Assembly (NCBI GenBank): GCA_001695595.3
Contig: MBPM02000008.1
Coordinates: 744,001-808,000 of the forward strand
Origin: Plasmopara viticola
Taxonomy: Eukaryota; Oomycota; Peronosporomycetes; Peronosporales; Peronosporaceae
Length of the DNA: 64,000 nucleotides
Direction: 5' to 3'
Position numbers and translations under genes: made by a program. Positions 1 to 12,893 of the stretch are shown piece after piece. The notes beneath the pieces are model-generated. The model made no database searches and was not told the origin of the DNA. It was given only the letters and a program-made list of their open reading frames with translations. Position 1 is the stretch's first letter. Every line of letters starts with the position of its first letter.

Positions 1-3000
1 TGCCAAGCTGAGCGATTGTGAATCATGCTACTTTATGGTGTTCGACGGCCAAACGTTGCTGTTTGATCAAATAATTTGATGTGATTATTTTCAGGCTCGT
101 AGGCGGCACAAAAACACCTTTATGCTTGTGTTCGCACCATTTCCCAAAAATGCAAAGTCAAAGACGAGATTTTTGGACTCCAGCAGTTCACAAGTACCGG
201 CAGGCACTATGAAAGAGCTAGCCGCACTTTTTTGGCACTTTGGCACTCACAGGTCCTGACATACTTGACCACCTGCTTGTACATATAAGGCCACCAATAT
301 GTGGTTTAAGCTTGTTGTGATATTCCAAATGGCCGAAAACAAAACGAAACACTGTCCAAGTATATCGTGGTTAAACTTCTCGCCTTTTCTTTTTTCTGAA
401 TGCGATTATAAAAACGCCTGGGACTGGCTTTTAACAATCGACACTGACCTGGCTAGACCTGCATATTAGTGAAGTTAATTAGCCAGATCTTTTCCACCAT
501 AAAGACACGGTCAATTTTGCATTGATTCCATCGGTCAAATGAATCTTGAACACCTGTTTTAGGTAGCCTGAAGGCAAACATAGTGTTAGCTCATTTCCTT
601 TATAACAGTTCTGGATGGGTGTATTGCCAACCAGTGTTGATAAAGATCCTATAAACCAAACTTATTGTGTGACCAGACAATTAAGTGATCAACTTATGAT
701 CAAAATGAAGTCGTTACTAGCTTACGTTTGCCCTCTAAACACATTAGTGTGGGCTCGGTGTTGCAATCAGTTAAATGACTGTGTCATATTCACGCTTGAG
801 GTGATCCAGTAAGCACAGTATACGATTCTTTCATCGTAAACAAGATCGATGCTTAAGAGCGTGCAAAAGATTATGGTTACCTAAGATAACACTTTGTATG
901 GTAAGAAACCAAATGCAAATTTAAAAGGTATTTTAAATTGATCATTACTTGACGCTCATTGCAGTTAGATTTTACATATTGAAATTTACCTATCATGCAG
1001 CAAATACCGCGTGCACGGTTTTTTAGCTTTAAGATGCTACCTTGAGACTGAGTAAAGAAGCTGTAAGATATTATTTAATAAGTACGACCTTAGCTTTTGG
1101 CCAACTACGCATTTTGCATTTGAAATCATCAAAGTATGCTTGCTTCAAGAGTGATGTTTTTTATGTCTTTGACAATCGTTGCGGCAGAAGTAGCACCCGC
1201 GAGTCGACAAACAGAAGTAGCATTAAGTGAGAAGTTATAAACCAAGCGCTAATTGCTCCTAATACTTAACTACTTCATTTTGACAATGCCTTGATAAATA
1301 CATTAGTTTCAAGCTTTTGAGAACTACATTAATCACCAACAGAAAATCTTTCGATAAAGCGCTTATATACCCGCTTGGAATGCACCAGCATTACGCATGC
1401 CATATAATTGCAATCAAGCCTCACACTACCGAAGCTTACATGCAAAGGGATAGCGGCGCCCTTCGTTGATATTGAGATGAACAACACGCAGTCGGACGAA
1501 TGGCGTTCCGACATCGAGTGACGAATACTGAACAGAGTCTTCTCTAACATAAAGAACTGATCAAGCAAGAGCTCCCGACATATGAAATAGTGGAGCGGTA
1601 AAGTTCCGGAGCTACGGTTGAGCAGAGTGTTTAGATTGAGCATATGATACTTTATCTTACAGAAAAAATGGCTGAGTAGAATTTTTAATCAACAGCAGCG
1701 AACAAAAGATATTGCTCGACGTCAGCGCAAAACATCCCCGCACATAATGTGGAGCAAATGGGTTTGACTGTCGTGATCGCATACTTAGTAATCAACTGTG
1801 TGTCGTTGCCGCGACCTGAGAGCACCAAATTAACGTCTGTACGCGAAATGTACTTTGTGATTAGACCATAGGAAACGCTTCACAAATGTGGAAGACCACT
1901 GTACGACGTCGTCCACGCGGCTTGGGGCTTCATCCATACATGTCGATACAGGGTTCATCACAAAATTGACCTCACGCCTGGCTGAAAATATTTCATGACG
2001 CGACAATAATCTCATAATTAAAACAAAAAGAGCAATTTGTATTTTTCTGCCGCAAGTTTAGTCATGTGCGCATGAGCCCTTCACTCAAACCCCATCTTCG
2101 ACGCAAAGAAGGGCAAAGAGTTACAGACGCTTTTTCTAGCATGCGGAATGCCATCGGCTGAGCGCAAACATTCAAGTTCCAATGGTAAGCTAAGGGTGGT
2201 CAGCTTTTGTAAAAACATTTGAGAGTGGCTCTACATGATGCAAAACTGAAGCTCACGCCTGCTGTATTCAATCACATGGAATTTCGTGGGCCGTAATCGC
2301 TATACGACTTGGCGCCGAGTCATTTGAGGACATAATTATAAACAGCTGCAGCTCGGATACATGTGGAGCAGATTATCGGAGTTCCAGCTTCAAAATAAAG
2401 TCACTGCGCAACAGAAAGTTTGGTGCTGTGCTTATTTGTGAGCAAGGACAGTGTGCTTGCTCTTTCGAAGAGCTGGATAGCATGTCCAACACCTTAGATA
2501 GATTACATTAGTGGTTAGGGCTGAGGTATTATTCGCAAAAGTACACTACGAATCATGCTGTTATAATCCAGCCGTTGTCATTATTGCTGATTAAGATGAC
2601 ATGGGATCGCGGTGTGATCTGTATCTGTTTTGAAAAAGCCTTAAAGCCGAAAAAATGAGTTCGGCAAAGGCGTCTTGTCGCTCCATGCTGATGTATACGA
2701 GCTTTGTTTGAGTTGGTTGACAAAGGTCAAAAGCACATCATTTTTGGACACTTAAAAATAGTATTCGGTGCACGATAAGAAATATCTTCAATTTTTCGTA
2801 ATGTACACTTTTTGTAAAAGAAATAAATCGGAAAAATCACACCATTGCTGCTGTAATTCTCCCGCCAATATTACATTTTGATCCGCAACAAAATTAAGTT
2901 TGTTAGTCGATTGACGTTGACGGCAACAAAGATCTCGATAGCGCACTTTGTATGTTATCAGACGCGAGCCTGAAAATCGCGTCGCCAATGTTACCCCGCT

Positions 3001-6000
3001 TGATAAGTCACAGGGCCGCGTCGGCAAACCTTGCCCCAGCGTTTAACAAACTTTGTTCACAAAATAAAACCAGACCGAAAACGCTGTAATTGAATATGGG
3101 CAAACATCACCATTAGTACCAACTTGATGTATAACTTTGACGGTCTGTACACGATTGGCAGCCACTTATGGGCAAAGGCAATTAAATTACTGTATTTTAC
3201 GAGTTTTCTGGTGGTCGCTTGAGCCGTAAGATGAAGTTTTGTTGTAGTATTGCGCATGCTCTCGTCTGTGCTCGATCAGAAAGACAAAAAGTACAAATCT
3301 GGGGCCATACAGCATCGTACCGCTCTAATAGAGTTATTATAGACTTAGTTGTGCCTCTATTGCATCTGTGAACGTCTACAAAGACAGAAAGGATGTGGAT
3401 GTATCGGTGGCCTCACAGTATGTCAGTGATTTCAATACATGAATGGCCTCGCTTGTACAAGTAGATGCGTAAAAGACGTGTTCGTGTTTAGTTTGCCAGC
3501 GTGTAATGCCGTTGCACTCGTAGCAGGCGCCTTTTCAACCTCTTTCTCTGATAAACTTTGCTATCACAATACGGCGCTAACAAATTTTACCGCGGTAAGA
3601 CAGGTTCCTCACTTTCGCCAGGACCAACCGCATCTTCTTCCTATGTACCACACTTGTCTTTGGCTTTGCCTTAACAAGCCGAGATGCTTGTAATACCGTG
3701 CTGGCTCCACGCCGCTAATAACTCAAGCTATGACTTGCGCTAACCACTCACCGTAATCTTGATCGCAACTTTTCTCGTAACACTCATATTACAGTTACCC
3801 TTCTTCAAAACCGCGCGTTTTTATCCTCGCGGGAGATCAATGTCTGATGACTTAGTAATGAGGATTCAACTTTGTATGTCGTTTTCTTGTGTGTGGATCC
3901 CATTTGTGATAACGACAAGTTCATCAAGATGTTCGCTAGCCCACTCGCGGTGAGCATGAGCGTGAGCATCACCAAGTTGAATACGAGCTGTAAAACAAGC
4001 ATTGAAAATATGGCTCGCCGGCACAAATAGCGCTTTACTCCTATGAAACTTTGCGTAGCGTCTTAAATTAGCCTGCATCAAATTAAAGAGCGGCTTCTTG
4101 ATGTTCTGCGCGGCTCATTGTTCTTAATCAGGCACAGACAATGCTAATCTTCTTTGAACTTGATGCTGCTACAATTGGCTGCTAGTCCGTGCGTTGTCGA
4201 AGACGCGCGACTCTCCAGGTAAATGCTCAGCGATCCACTCTTTGTGGTCGTCTATTCTACCAATCAAAATGTCTATAGCTTTGCCTATGTATCATGCGCA
4301 CGTCAGGATCGTTGGAGCACTTCGTGCGATGCACTCCAGATATCCGTAAAGCCAAAAGCGGTGTGCATCGTTTACAGTATCCGAAGTGCAAATAGCCAAA
4401 AAACATCCACAAAAATGGATGCCAGCAGGTCGTCTGCCTTAACGAAACACTGCAGCCGTTCGTGAGCCCTCTCCCGATTTATGGCCTGTTGTCATCAGCG
4501 GCGGCGCTCTCGCTGTCGCGCTTGGCTCATATACCTCCAGCTAATTGACATAAAAGAGCTTAAGCTTTCGGTCTTAATATAAGAGCTGCTTCATTTTCTC
4601 CATAGCAATATTGGAGGTTTTTACTGAGATCGTTCAAACCACCTTTATCGTCGGATTTATACAGCGCCGATAACTTTTCTCGATGCAGTTCTACAAGAAC
4701 GAGCTCATTCACAGTGCGGTTGGGCTCGAACAATGGGTCATTTGAGCGTATTCCTTTCGTGAATATTGTCTCACGGCGCGTGAAACAGACGAGCACACTG
4801 GTCAGGCGGCGTGGCCTGTATCGGCCAGATAAAATCTATCCCAAAAGTCTTCTTGTTTCTCATTGAACTCGCTGGGTGAATTTTCTGCTAAGGTGTTAGA
4901 TCCTAGACGCAACGTCTGTCACCACCTGCGCTGATTATTTCATACGCTAAGGCACCGTGGAAATTTAGTATGGATTGTTGTCTCGCAAATTCTTTTCATC
5001 CCTGATGCCATCGTCCTCAAAGGTATTTCGTGGTGTTACCGCTTCAAATATGCTAAAGACTCATTTATTGTGACGGACGAGATCTAACGTATGAAGGGAG
5101 CGTCTAACAGCAGGCTTAAGGCTCGACTCCAGCTGCTGCAGCTGTTTTGGCAGCGTTTTGTTTTGCGTTTCTTCGATATCTTAGTCGGCGAAGAGCCAGG
5201 CGGGCTCTCGCAGAAGCGCGCACGATATTTTTATCTTCTTCGTTGCCAACGTATAAGATTTCTGTGATTCACTCGGCAGAGAAAATGAATTTTACCGATT
5301 GCTTATGGTAGCGAAGATGAAGGTCCTCTAAAAATGTAATCTGAGCTTGACCAGGCAACATAACAGACGAGTCACTTCTTCCTACCAAGCAAACCTTAGC
5401 TTAGGCGCGGACTTTGGAAGAGAGGTCGTCTTTCATGCGTTTGCAACTGTGAATGCAGAAGCAACATTATTGTGTTTGTTGATTTATTTTTACGACCACA
5501 TCAACTGTATAAAGGTCATACGATTAATGATCATTATTTTTCAAACTTAACGGGCCATTAACATAAAGCTGGTCTTTTTCATCAACAGATTGAAATGGAG
5601 CCACAAGACAATAGTGCTCGACTGCCCGATATTATACCGGCTGGGCACTATGAGGTAATTGAATGAAATCTTATACGAATACACTCCCGCCATAGTCGCT
5701 ACAACAGCTTTTTTGCCAAGGCAGAATGAAAAATGCATCTATACCTGCCTCTAGAAGGGAAATCCCTACATTTGTTTACTGGAACAGCGCACACCTTCTT
5801 GCACGAATTCTTTGTACAATGTGCTGGGTGGGTTTGATGCCTCGTCATGTTCGAGAGAATGAGCATTAACAAAGTGAATAACAGTTGCCGCTTTGTCCTA
5901 CACCAAGCATTTGCGAGTAAAAATGCCGTGTCTTTCACTTCTCGAAGGTTGCTCAAAGCCATGTCGTCATATCAAATACGTACGAGGTTTTCGCTAAATG

Positions 6001-7190
6001 AGCTCGGTAAGATAAAACCCCGCCCGGCAACAAGTACTAAGATTATTTGTTAAGGAGCATCCAGTAAAAATAGGATATTAAAAACAGTGAGTAATTGACA
6101 CAAAGGGGTAACTTGTTCTTATGAAACAACCATTCTTTTTTTTTTTGATTTTACTTGATAAAACCCTTTTCCACGTGATTTGCATCAACGATCAAAATGA
6201 TATTAATCTGTTTTATCACACCCATACACTGCTACGCGTTCCACTTAGCAGCTAATACTAGATTGCTTCATTGTCGCATGATAAGTCCAACAGTCTTGGC
6301 CTAATTCTATCGGAGCCGTTGTTCTGAGTACGCAGATGATATGTATCGAACGATGTGTTATGTTTAGAGAAATAGTAATTGCGCAATAAATTCGCTTTTT
6401 ATCATTAAGCACAGTAAGATACCCCTTGGACCGTTTTTTGCCTTTTTTAGGTAATTTTAATCTTTTTTGACGACTTGGCGAAAATGACACCATAAGTCGA
6501 ATGACATCATCTCGGTTCACGCCTATTGCACCTGTCGTAGACATTGACTGAGGTTTGCTCGTATGACACCGACCTTTTTTACGACGACGCAGTGTGCTTG
6601 TGACACATCGCGCGCGGCAAATCGTAGCTCGATTTATGTCATGATGGGTTTCGGCATCATCATTGATTTTTCGCGCAAGATTCGAATATTGAATAAGGCG
6701 ACGAGCAAAGAGGACACATATTATGGCCATCTTAATATAGTACGCTATATTTGCACGATAACTTGATATATCTAGAGTCAGATCTGAAAGGTCGTAAAAC
6801 AAGCGTCACATAGCCGTGCGGCATCGCTACCCGGCACACCGCCCAACGCCTTGACTTCCGTGCTGCTAAGTAGCTCTGTTAAACGTCTACCAAGGGATCC
6901 GCACCCTTTTGCGACTCGTTCGCACAGTGACTGTATGCTATACATAGCCCATCGCCGCAAAGCAAGGTACCTGCGACCCCTTATGTACCTCTGATCTTGG
7001 ATCCCCCTCGTCCTCATATCGATTTTCACAGTCACCGCCGCCGTCGATCAATTGCGTGGCTCACTCCCCAATCAGTCGACCTGGCCAGAAGTGCGGCTGG
7101 CGTACCCACGGCACGCGTGCGCTCGTGCCCTCTCTGTACCGAGTCTTCGTTTCATAGATACATATCCCTATACATAGATCCACGGCGACC
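1..7190. other. Gene-poor tract, no supported gene
   Basis: No open frame here has a recognisable domain, and most start only at non-ATG codons. The longest frame (minus strand, 6245-6802) opens at TTG; its first ATG is near 6730, leaving about 162 residues of lysine/arginine-rich sequence I cannot assign. A short minus-strand frame at 3866-4081 and others between 4.5 and 6.0 kb also resemble nothing known to me. The tract is AT-rich with scattered stops in all frames, as expected for decayed repeats. The last ~170 bases before 7191 are more GC-rich and probably hold the promoter and leader of the GTP cyclohydrolase gene. Confidence 0.6.
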
Positions 7191-8024
7191 ATGACGCAGC
7201 TCCAATCGCCGCCCAAGACCGTGGCCAGTCCCGCCTACAAGTACGTGTCGGCCGTCGGCCCGGACGCGCCGGGCCTCACGTGTCTTGGCACCAACGTCAC
7301 GACGACGTTTGTGGCCGAGACGACGTTGCCTACCGACGCCGGCCTCTTTCGCGTGCGGGCGTATCGTGCCATTGGCTCGTTACGGGAGAGCGAACCCATG
7401 GCGATGGTCACGGGCGACGTGCGTGGGAAACGCAACGTCCCCGTGCGCGTGCACGATCAATGCTTTACGTCCGAAGTCTTTGGGTCGTTGAAATGTGACT
7501 GCAAAGAACAGCTCGAGTATGCCAAAGCCTATACGAAACAACACGGGGGCGTCGTGATCTACATGCCGCAAGAAGGGCGGGGGATTGGGCTGGCCAATAA
7601 AATCATGGCCTACTCCATGCAAGAGTGTGGCCTCGATACCGTGGACGCAAATCGGGTCTTGGGGTTCAAGGACGATTACCGGTCGTATGAACCGGTGTTG
7701 GCGATTCTCAAAGACTTGGGGATCCAGTCGATCAGACTGTTGACCAATAATCCACGCAAGATTCGATTACTGAGTCAATTGGGAGTGACGGTCGAAGGAC
7801 GATTGCCCGTGGTGATTCAGGGGGGAGAGTATAGCCAAGGGTACTTGACGACCAAAGCTGATCGAATGGCGCACATTTTGCCGGGTTCGTTACTTGATGG
7901 CAGTGGTGAAGACACGGCGACGGATGAGAGTCAGGACGAAGAGGAACAGCAAGTTAATCCACAAGAAAGCGTGCACTCGACGTCGTTACCGGTATCTTTG
8001 GATTTACCTTGTGGCAGATTTTAG
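7191..8024 (+). CDS. GTP cyclohydrolase II (RibA-type)
   Basis: This 277-residue protein should catalyse the first committed step of riboflavin synthesis, opening GTP to 2,5-diamino-6-ribosylamino-pyrimidinone phosphate with loss of formate and pyrophosphate. The three zinc-ligand cysteines are present with the standard spacing (C91, C102, C104, within SLKCDCKEQLEY). The active-site block QEGRGIGLANK follows at 127-137, then GLDTVDAN at 147-154 and the LLTNNPRK motif at 183-190. No DHBP synthase (RibB) domain is attached, so this is a stand-alone form. The first ~45 residues and the last ~45, which are acidic and Gln/Ser-rich, lie outside the core. The ATG at 7191 is the first in frame and follows GCGACC. 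It is intronless. The family assignment is firm; cytosolic location is assumed. Confidence 0.95.
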   Translation: MTQLQSPPKTVASPAYKYVSAVGPDAPGLTCLGTNVTTTFVAETTLPTDAGLFRVRAYRAIGSLRESEPMAMVTGDVRGKRNVPVRVHDQCFTSEVFGSLKCDCKEQLEYAKAYTKQHGGVVIYMPQEGRGIGLANKIMAYSMQECGLDTVDANRVLGFKDDYRSYEPVLAILKDLGIQSIRLLTNNPRKIRLLSQLGVTVEGRLPVVIQGGEYSQGYLTTKADRMAHILPGSLLDGSGEDTATDESQDEEEQQVNPQESVHSTSLPVSLDLPCGRF

Positions 8025-8523
8025 CCCGAGTTTGGCAGATTTTAGCCGTATTTCGAGCTTTTTATTCAGTCGGGATGACGGCCAAAGGGCACTGAAGACG
8101 GCGACGAGGACATCGATGACCTTCGTGCTGTGCTCTCTCTTGTCATAGACTCACGTATTGCCGCCGCCTCGTCAACCCCACGATCGCTACGACGCCCACC
8201 ATTCATGTTGGACTATCCGACGAGCGTCTCGATTCGATCAAGTGAGCTTGACTGCGAACATGGTTACAAAAAGCTGTAGATTATTTAGCATGCTCAGCAG
8301 CACATTGAACAAACACCATTATTATTGTCTCGGCCTTCAAATGGCATCAACCCAGTAGAAAAGAATCACAAATTAGAGCTTTTGAATATTATCCAATCAT
8401 CTCTCTCTTTGCTTTCCCTAAAAATAATTTACGCATCGACCAATCCCCCTGTTCACAAGCTTCTCGTTGGCTTACGTGAGTGCTTCAATACGCGCTGGAG
8501 TTGCGACTCTCACGACGTGCACC
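8025..8523. other. Intergenic: 3' region of cyclohydrolase gene and 5' region of GOT1
   Basis: Only short shadow frames occur here. The first part keeps the GC-rich composition of the upstream gene and shows a near-repeat of GGCAGATTTTAGCC directly at the stop codon (8012-8047). The second part is AT-rich and should contain the GOT1 promoter. A frame in phase with GOT1 reaches back to a TTG at 8467, but there is no ATG before 8524. Confidence 0.5.
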
Positions 8524-8943
8524 ATGCTCGACGACAATCGGAAGATCGGCACCTTGCTCCTGGGACTAGGCTTTGCGTTCCTGCTCCTTGGTGTGCTCAT
8601 GATTTTTGATGCCGCCATGCTCGCGCTCGGTGACATGCTCTTCTTAAGTGGCGTGGCCCTGACCATTGGGCTTTCGCGAACCGTGCGCTTCTTTACGCGC
8701 AAGGAGCGATGGCGCGGCATTGTATGTTTCCTCGGCGGGATTTTGCTCGTCCTGCTGCGCTACCCCGTGCTCGGTATGATTTTCCAGAGCTTTGGCTTTC
8801 TCAATCTCTTTGGCTCGTTCTTTCCCATTGCCGTCGCCTTTTTGCGCCAGACACCAGTGATTGGGAACGTCTTGAATCTACCGATTATTTGCCACTTTGT
8901 CGATCGATTAGCGGGAGTGCAGAAGCGGGGGTACCAAGTCTAA
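8524..8943 (+). CDS. GOT1: GOT1/SFT2-family vesicle transport membrane protein
   Basis: This 139-residue protein belongs to the Got1 family, small four-helix membrane proteins of ER-Golgi vesicles that act in COPII budding and fusion at the early Golgi. The family pattern is clear: RKIGTLLLGLG near the start, the FFTRKERWRG loop, a GG-containing third helix, and near the C-terminus the run around FFPIAVAFLRQTPVIG followed by NLPII and FVDRLAG. Four hydrophobic segments lie at about residues 7-27, 32-52, 62-82 and 87-105. I chose ATG 8524 because it matches the length and N-terminus of the family; the longer frame starts at TTG. No intron is needed. Confidence 0.93.
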   Translation: MLDDNRKIGTLLLGLGFAFLLLGVLMIFDAAMLALGDMLFLSGVALTIGLSRTVRFFTRKERWRGIVCFLGGILLVLLRYPVLGMIFQSFGFLNLFGSFFPIAVAFLRQTPVIGNVLNLPIICHFVDRLAGVQKRGYQV

Positions 8944-9160
8944 CAAGATAGAAGGAATCAAGGAACACGCTAGCTCATCGTTATTATTTTAGATTAAGAA
9001 TTCGATAGTCTTTTTAGTTTTTTATGGTTTTTTCTTTTCAAGAAGATCAACCTTCGTGTTTTAATCTCGTAATTAATTTTTATTGACCAGCAGCTCTTTT
9101 AATAGATTCCCAACCTTTGTTATCTCTTGACTTTTCAAGTTCCTCACTGGATTTGGGAAG

Positions 9161-12100
9161 ATGAACGAGACGTTTCTGAAACGACTCGATTCATTCTTGA
9201 ATGGCTTTCCGACGTAAGGTCAGCAACGAGTCAACGTTATGGCAATTGGAGACCTCATTCCAATCAGTGGTGCTTCAAAAGGCACGAGGAATCTGACAAA
9301 AGAGGATACACAGAGTCTCACGAGTGGATTGATTTCAATCGCTGGAGCGCGTGACCATGACGTGGACATGTCGGATTTTGACGTAGGGGATCTCTTAGAC
9401 GAAGACTCGAGCACGACCAAGTTGAAATCGGCGTCAACGAGCAAGAGCGTCGAGAAGAAGGATCGACAGTTGACAGATGACTTGAAAAGAGCGACAAGTA
9501 GTAAGAAGAAGAAGAAGAGCAAGTCGAAAGCAAAGAAAAGTAAGTTTGACGACGATGCGAGTCACGAAGATGGAAAGACGTCAACGAAGAAGTGGGATAG
9601 TGTTGCGGAGCTCGAGATGGCGGCAGCGAGACGAAAGGATGGTGGCAAGAGAAGCAGTGGATTAAACGATGAATTGGAACGAATGTTGAATGGACGGGAA
9701 ACCGATTTTACGTCAATAGAGACTTTTCAAGGGGCAAGCTTGCAACAGGCTGAAATGATTGATACTCTTGACACTGGTGATAGCAAAAGTGACGCCTCTG
9801 CCTTAGTACGCAACCGCAAAGAGACTGATGGAAACGAGGTTGCTAGATTTGATGGAATCGCATCGTCCTTCTTTGATGAGAAAGAAAAAGATGGGAATGC
9901 AATGGCGTCGTTCGTGACAACTGAGCGGCGGGGGACTGCTCGCGGTGGCAGGCGACAAGCGCGTGGTGGTGACTTGGATCCTTTTGATAGGAAACCCACC
10001 ACGACAAGCACGGGGTCTACTTTACAAAAGCTTTTCGGAGACGCAAGTACGTTACGACGTGATTTCGACGATTTGTTTTCAAAACCACTTCGAACTGGTT
10101 CCAATGGCTTCGAGCGGCAAAACGGGTTGGAAGCGACAACAGCAAGTGAAACTCGACCGACCGTGTCTCCTTTTCGTGACACGGCATTGACCGAGCGTGT
10201 GTCGGCAAAAGATGAATTACTCGCGGATTTAGGGGCACCTGACGCGCAAAGCACTCACCCAAAGTCTGTCTTTTTAGAAACTAAAGACGTGAAGGAAGAA
10301 GAGATCGAGGCAAACGCGTGGCAGTCTCAACGTGCGATTGAGCCAGCCAAGGGACAATCGGATCAGTTGACAGAGTCGCTTTTTTCACCTCCTCTTGTCA
10401 ATCATCTTGACACTCGAGGCAAAGAAGAGTTGAATGAACAGGTTTCGCTTTCAGCGACCGAAAAGGCTTTGCCATCTTTTCAAAGGGAATTGTCGGGAGC
10501 TACTGATCAACGTACTACGAGTTTAAATGTTAGCGCAAAGGATAGTTTACTGATGGATCTGCTCGGCGATTTGTCGGCTACAAAGTCGATTGAAACTCTG
10601 CCAGCTCAACGTCGCAGCAGTGCTAGCAGTGGCAAGGATTCGCCACTTAAGGAAGCTCCTGACTTGGTTGAAACATTCGATTCTAACGTGAAGATTCACG
10701 TTGATACGAAGATTGTCGAGACTCCACGACCAACGTCTCTGATAGAAAGACACAGTCCAGTCCATCTACCAGCATCAAGGACAATGATCGACAACAATAT
10801 GATTGAACGTGATGGTAAGCGTTCGCAAGATAGGAATCTGGCGGATAATTTGCCGGTAGCGGATAAAGGTTTGGTGGCAATGACTGCACCAGAGGTCACT
10901 AATGACCGGAAGTCCGAGAAACCGGAGGGTCAAAGCGCACTTATATTGGCACAGTCACTAAAGCCAGGTAACTTTGAAGCTCCGAATGCACCCCCCATTT
11001 GTCATTGCAGCGAGCGGGAAGCCGCGTTCACTGCAGCATTTGATACAGAGCGTGCGGCTTTCCACCTCACAATTGATACCCTCACACAACAAATAAAAAC
11101 GCAAGCAGCAGCGAGCGCCCAACAGATCAAAGATCACGAGGCGGCGCGTGAGCAGCTCTGCCTTGAGCTCGACGCGCGACGCGCTTCCCATGCAGAGCTG
11201 ACGCAACAGCTAGCAGTCGCTGCGCGTCAGCAAGTGCAAGCCGAGCAGGACGCGGCCACGTGGCACGACAACGTGGCGAGCGCGGAGCATCGGGCCGCGC
11301 TGCTTGAGACGCAAGTCTCGGCGTTGCGCGACGAGCTCTTGGGCTCGAAACGTGCGCACCAAGAGGCCGAAGCCACGCTTGGTCGTCTCCAACGCGAACA
11401 GCATGACGTCGACCAGTTGGAACGGCACCGCGAGAAGCGCGCGTTCGAGGCCCTGCGGGCGCAGCTGCACCAGGCGTTGGCGCGCCTGAGTCTCGTGCAT
11501 CAAGTGCACGACGACGCGTCGGGCGCGGCGCAAGTGGCGGCCCGTGCCGCAGCGGAAGACGACGCCCGGCTTCGTGTCATTGCGACGCTCGAAGCGAGTG
11601 CAAAGCGCGCGGCGCATGACGCCGAGCACGAGCGGCTCAAGCTCACGGCGCTCTTGCGCGAGCTGGAACAGAGCGCGCGCCTGGCGCGACAAGGCGCGGT
11701 GGACGAGCAAGAGCGCTTGCGACAGGAACACCAGCGCCTCGATGCGTGGAGTGCGCACTTGCAAGCGCAAGCGACGGCCTTGCGCGACCACGAAGCCGCG
11801 CACGCCGCGTCCATGGGCGCGCAATTGGCCCAAGCCCGGGAGGACTTTCGTGTGCAGGACGCGCGGGTCGCGACCCGCCGGACGGAATTGGAACGCGACG
11901 AGCGAGCGTTGTACCAAGCACGCGCCGAGTTTGCAGCGTTTCGCGAACAAACCGCGGGGGAAGTGAAGCGGGAGCGGGACGAGGTCCAGACGGCACGCGT
12001 GGAAGTGGAAGCCGCGTGGCGCGCGCTGGACGCGGATCGGGAAGCGTGGGCGACGGCGCTGGCGAGTCACGAGGGCGCGTTCCAAGCGCTGGCCAGCGAA

Positions 12101-12835
12101 CGCCAGGACCTGCACGACGCTGAAGCGCGGCTGAAGGACCGGACGCACGAAGTGGTGGTTCTGGCCGAGCAACTCGATGCAGGGACGCGCGCGTTGATGC
12201 AACGCGAAGAGCTCGTGGCGCAACAAGCGGCGCGTGTGTACGAGATGGACACGGCGTTTCAGAAGCGCGAACAAGCCCTTGCACGCGTCAAGACGGAAGT
12301 GCAAACGCGGGAACAGCGTGTCCACGTGCAATTGCGACAGCTGGATACGGCACGGGAACGGCTTGTGCATGAGCGAAAAGAGCTCGTGGCGAGGAAGTCA
12401 AGGGGACGTGGCGAGCAAGTGAGTGGGAAGGTCAGGGACAACAATAGAGCATGGCGACAGAGCGCTCGCGGAGAGTTTATGCAGCGTTTGCAGCGTGAAA
12501 AGGTGGTACGAGACAATGGAGAGAAGGAATGCTCAACGTGCGAGCGTCCATTTGAAGAGGATCCGTCAGGGTTATCGCCGGCATTGAGGAAACAGGTCGA
12601 AGCGAACTGGGCGCGGCGGAAGAACGAGTCTGTACGACCGTGCGCTTTTCAGTTTAATGACGTCGATCCTTTGTGGTACACGAAATTTAACGTTACCGGG
12701 AATACCGGTAGTTTAAGTACGCCGCGAAAATCAAAGCCGGCGACCGAACTTAACGCGAAGACACTTGACGGCACAAATTTACAACTACCGCCACCGACGC
12801 GTCTAGTCCAGTCGCCCCTTCGTGTTAATCTTTGA
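9161..12835 (+). CDS. Large coiled-coil protein, FBF1-like (ciliary transition-fibre type)
   Basis: The best model has two exons (9161-9213 and 9268-12835) with a 54-nt GTAAGG...CAG intron, giving 1206 residues. Unspliced, the ATG at 9161 meets a stop at 9215; removing the intron joins the frames exactly in phase. The N-terminal half is acidic, Ser/Thr-rich and apparently disordered. It carries a lysine-rich patch near 80-100 and short repeated modules of the type LLxDL/LLxDLLGDL. From about residue 600 to 1070 the protein is a dense Ala/Arg/Gln/Glu coiled coil. The end has a CSTCERPFEEDP motif and an aromatic tail. The architecture and the coiled-coil wording resemble Fas-binding factor 1, a distal-appendage protein needed for cilia. 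Myosin-tail-like or other centrosomal coiled coils remain possible. DNA of the coiled-coil half is strikingly GC-rich and throws long antisense frames. Confidence 0.65.
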
Positions 12836-12893
12836 TGTTAAAAGAAGGAGGGTCGATTTAATTAAGTGTCTGTTTTGTGACATTACTTTCTGT

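Noticed and set aside
6245..6802. 185-codon minus-strand frame
   Set aside because: It begins at TTG, is lysine/arginine-rich without a domain and lies in repeat-like DNA. I keep it only as a remark in the gap entry.
11210..12370. 386-codon minus-strand open frame
   Set aside because: Antisense shadow of the GC-rich Ala/Arg/Gln coiled coil. Its translation has no domain, and codon bias of the sense frame explains the lack of stops.
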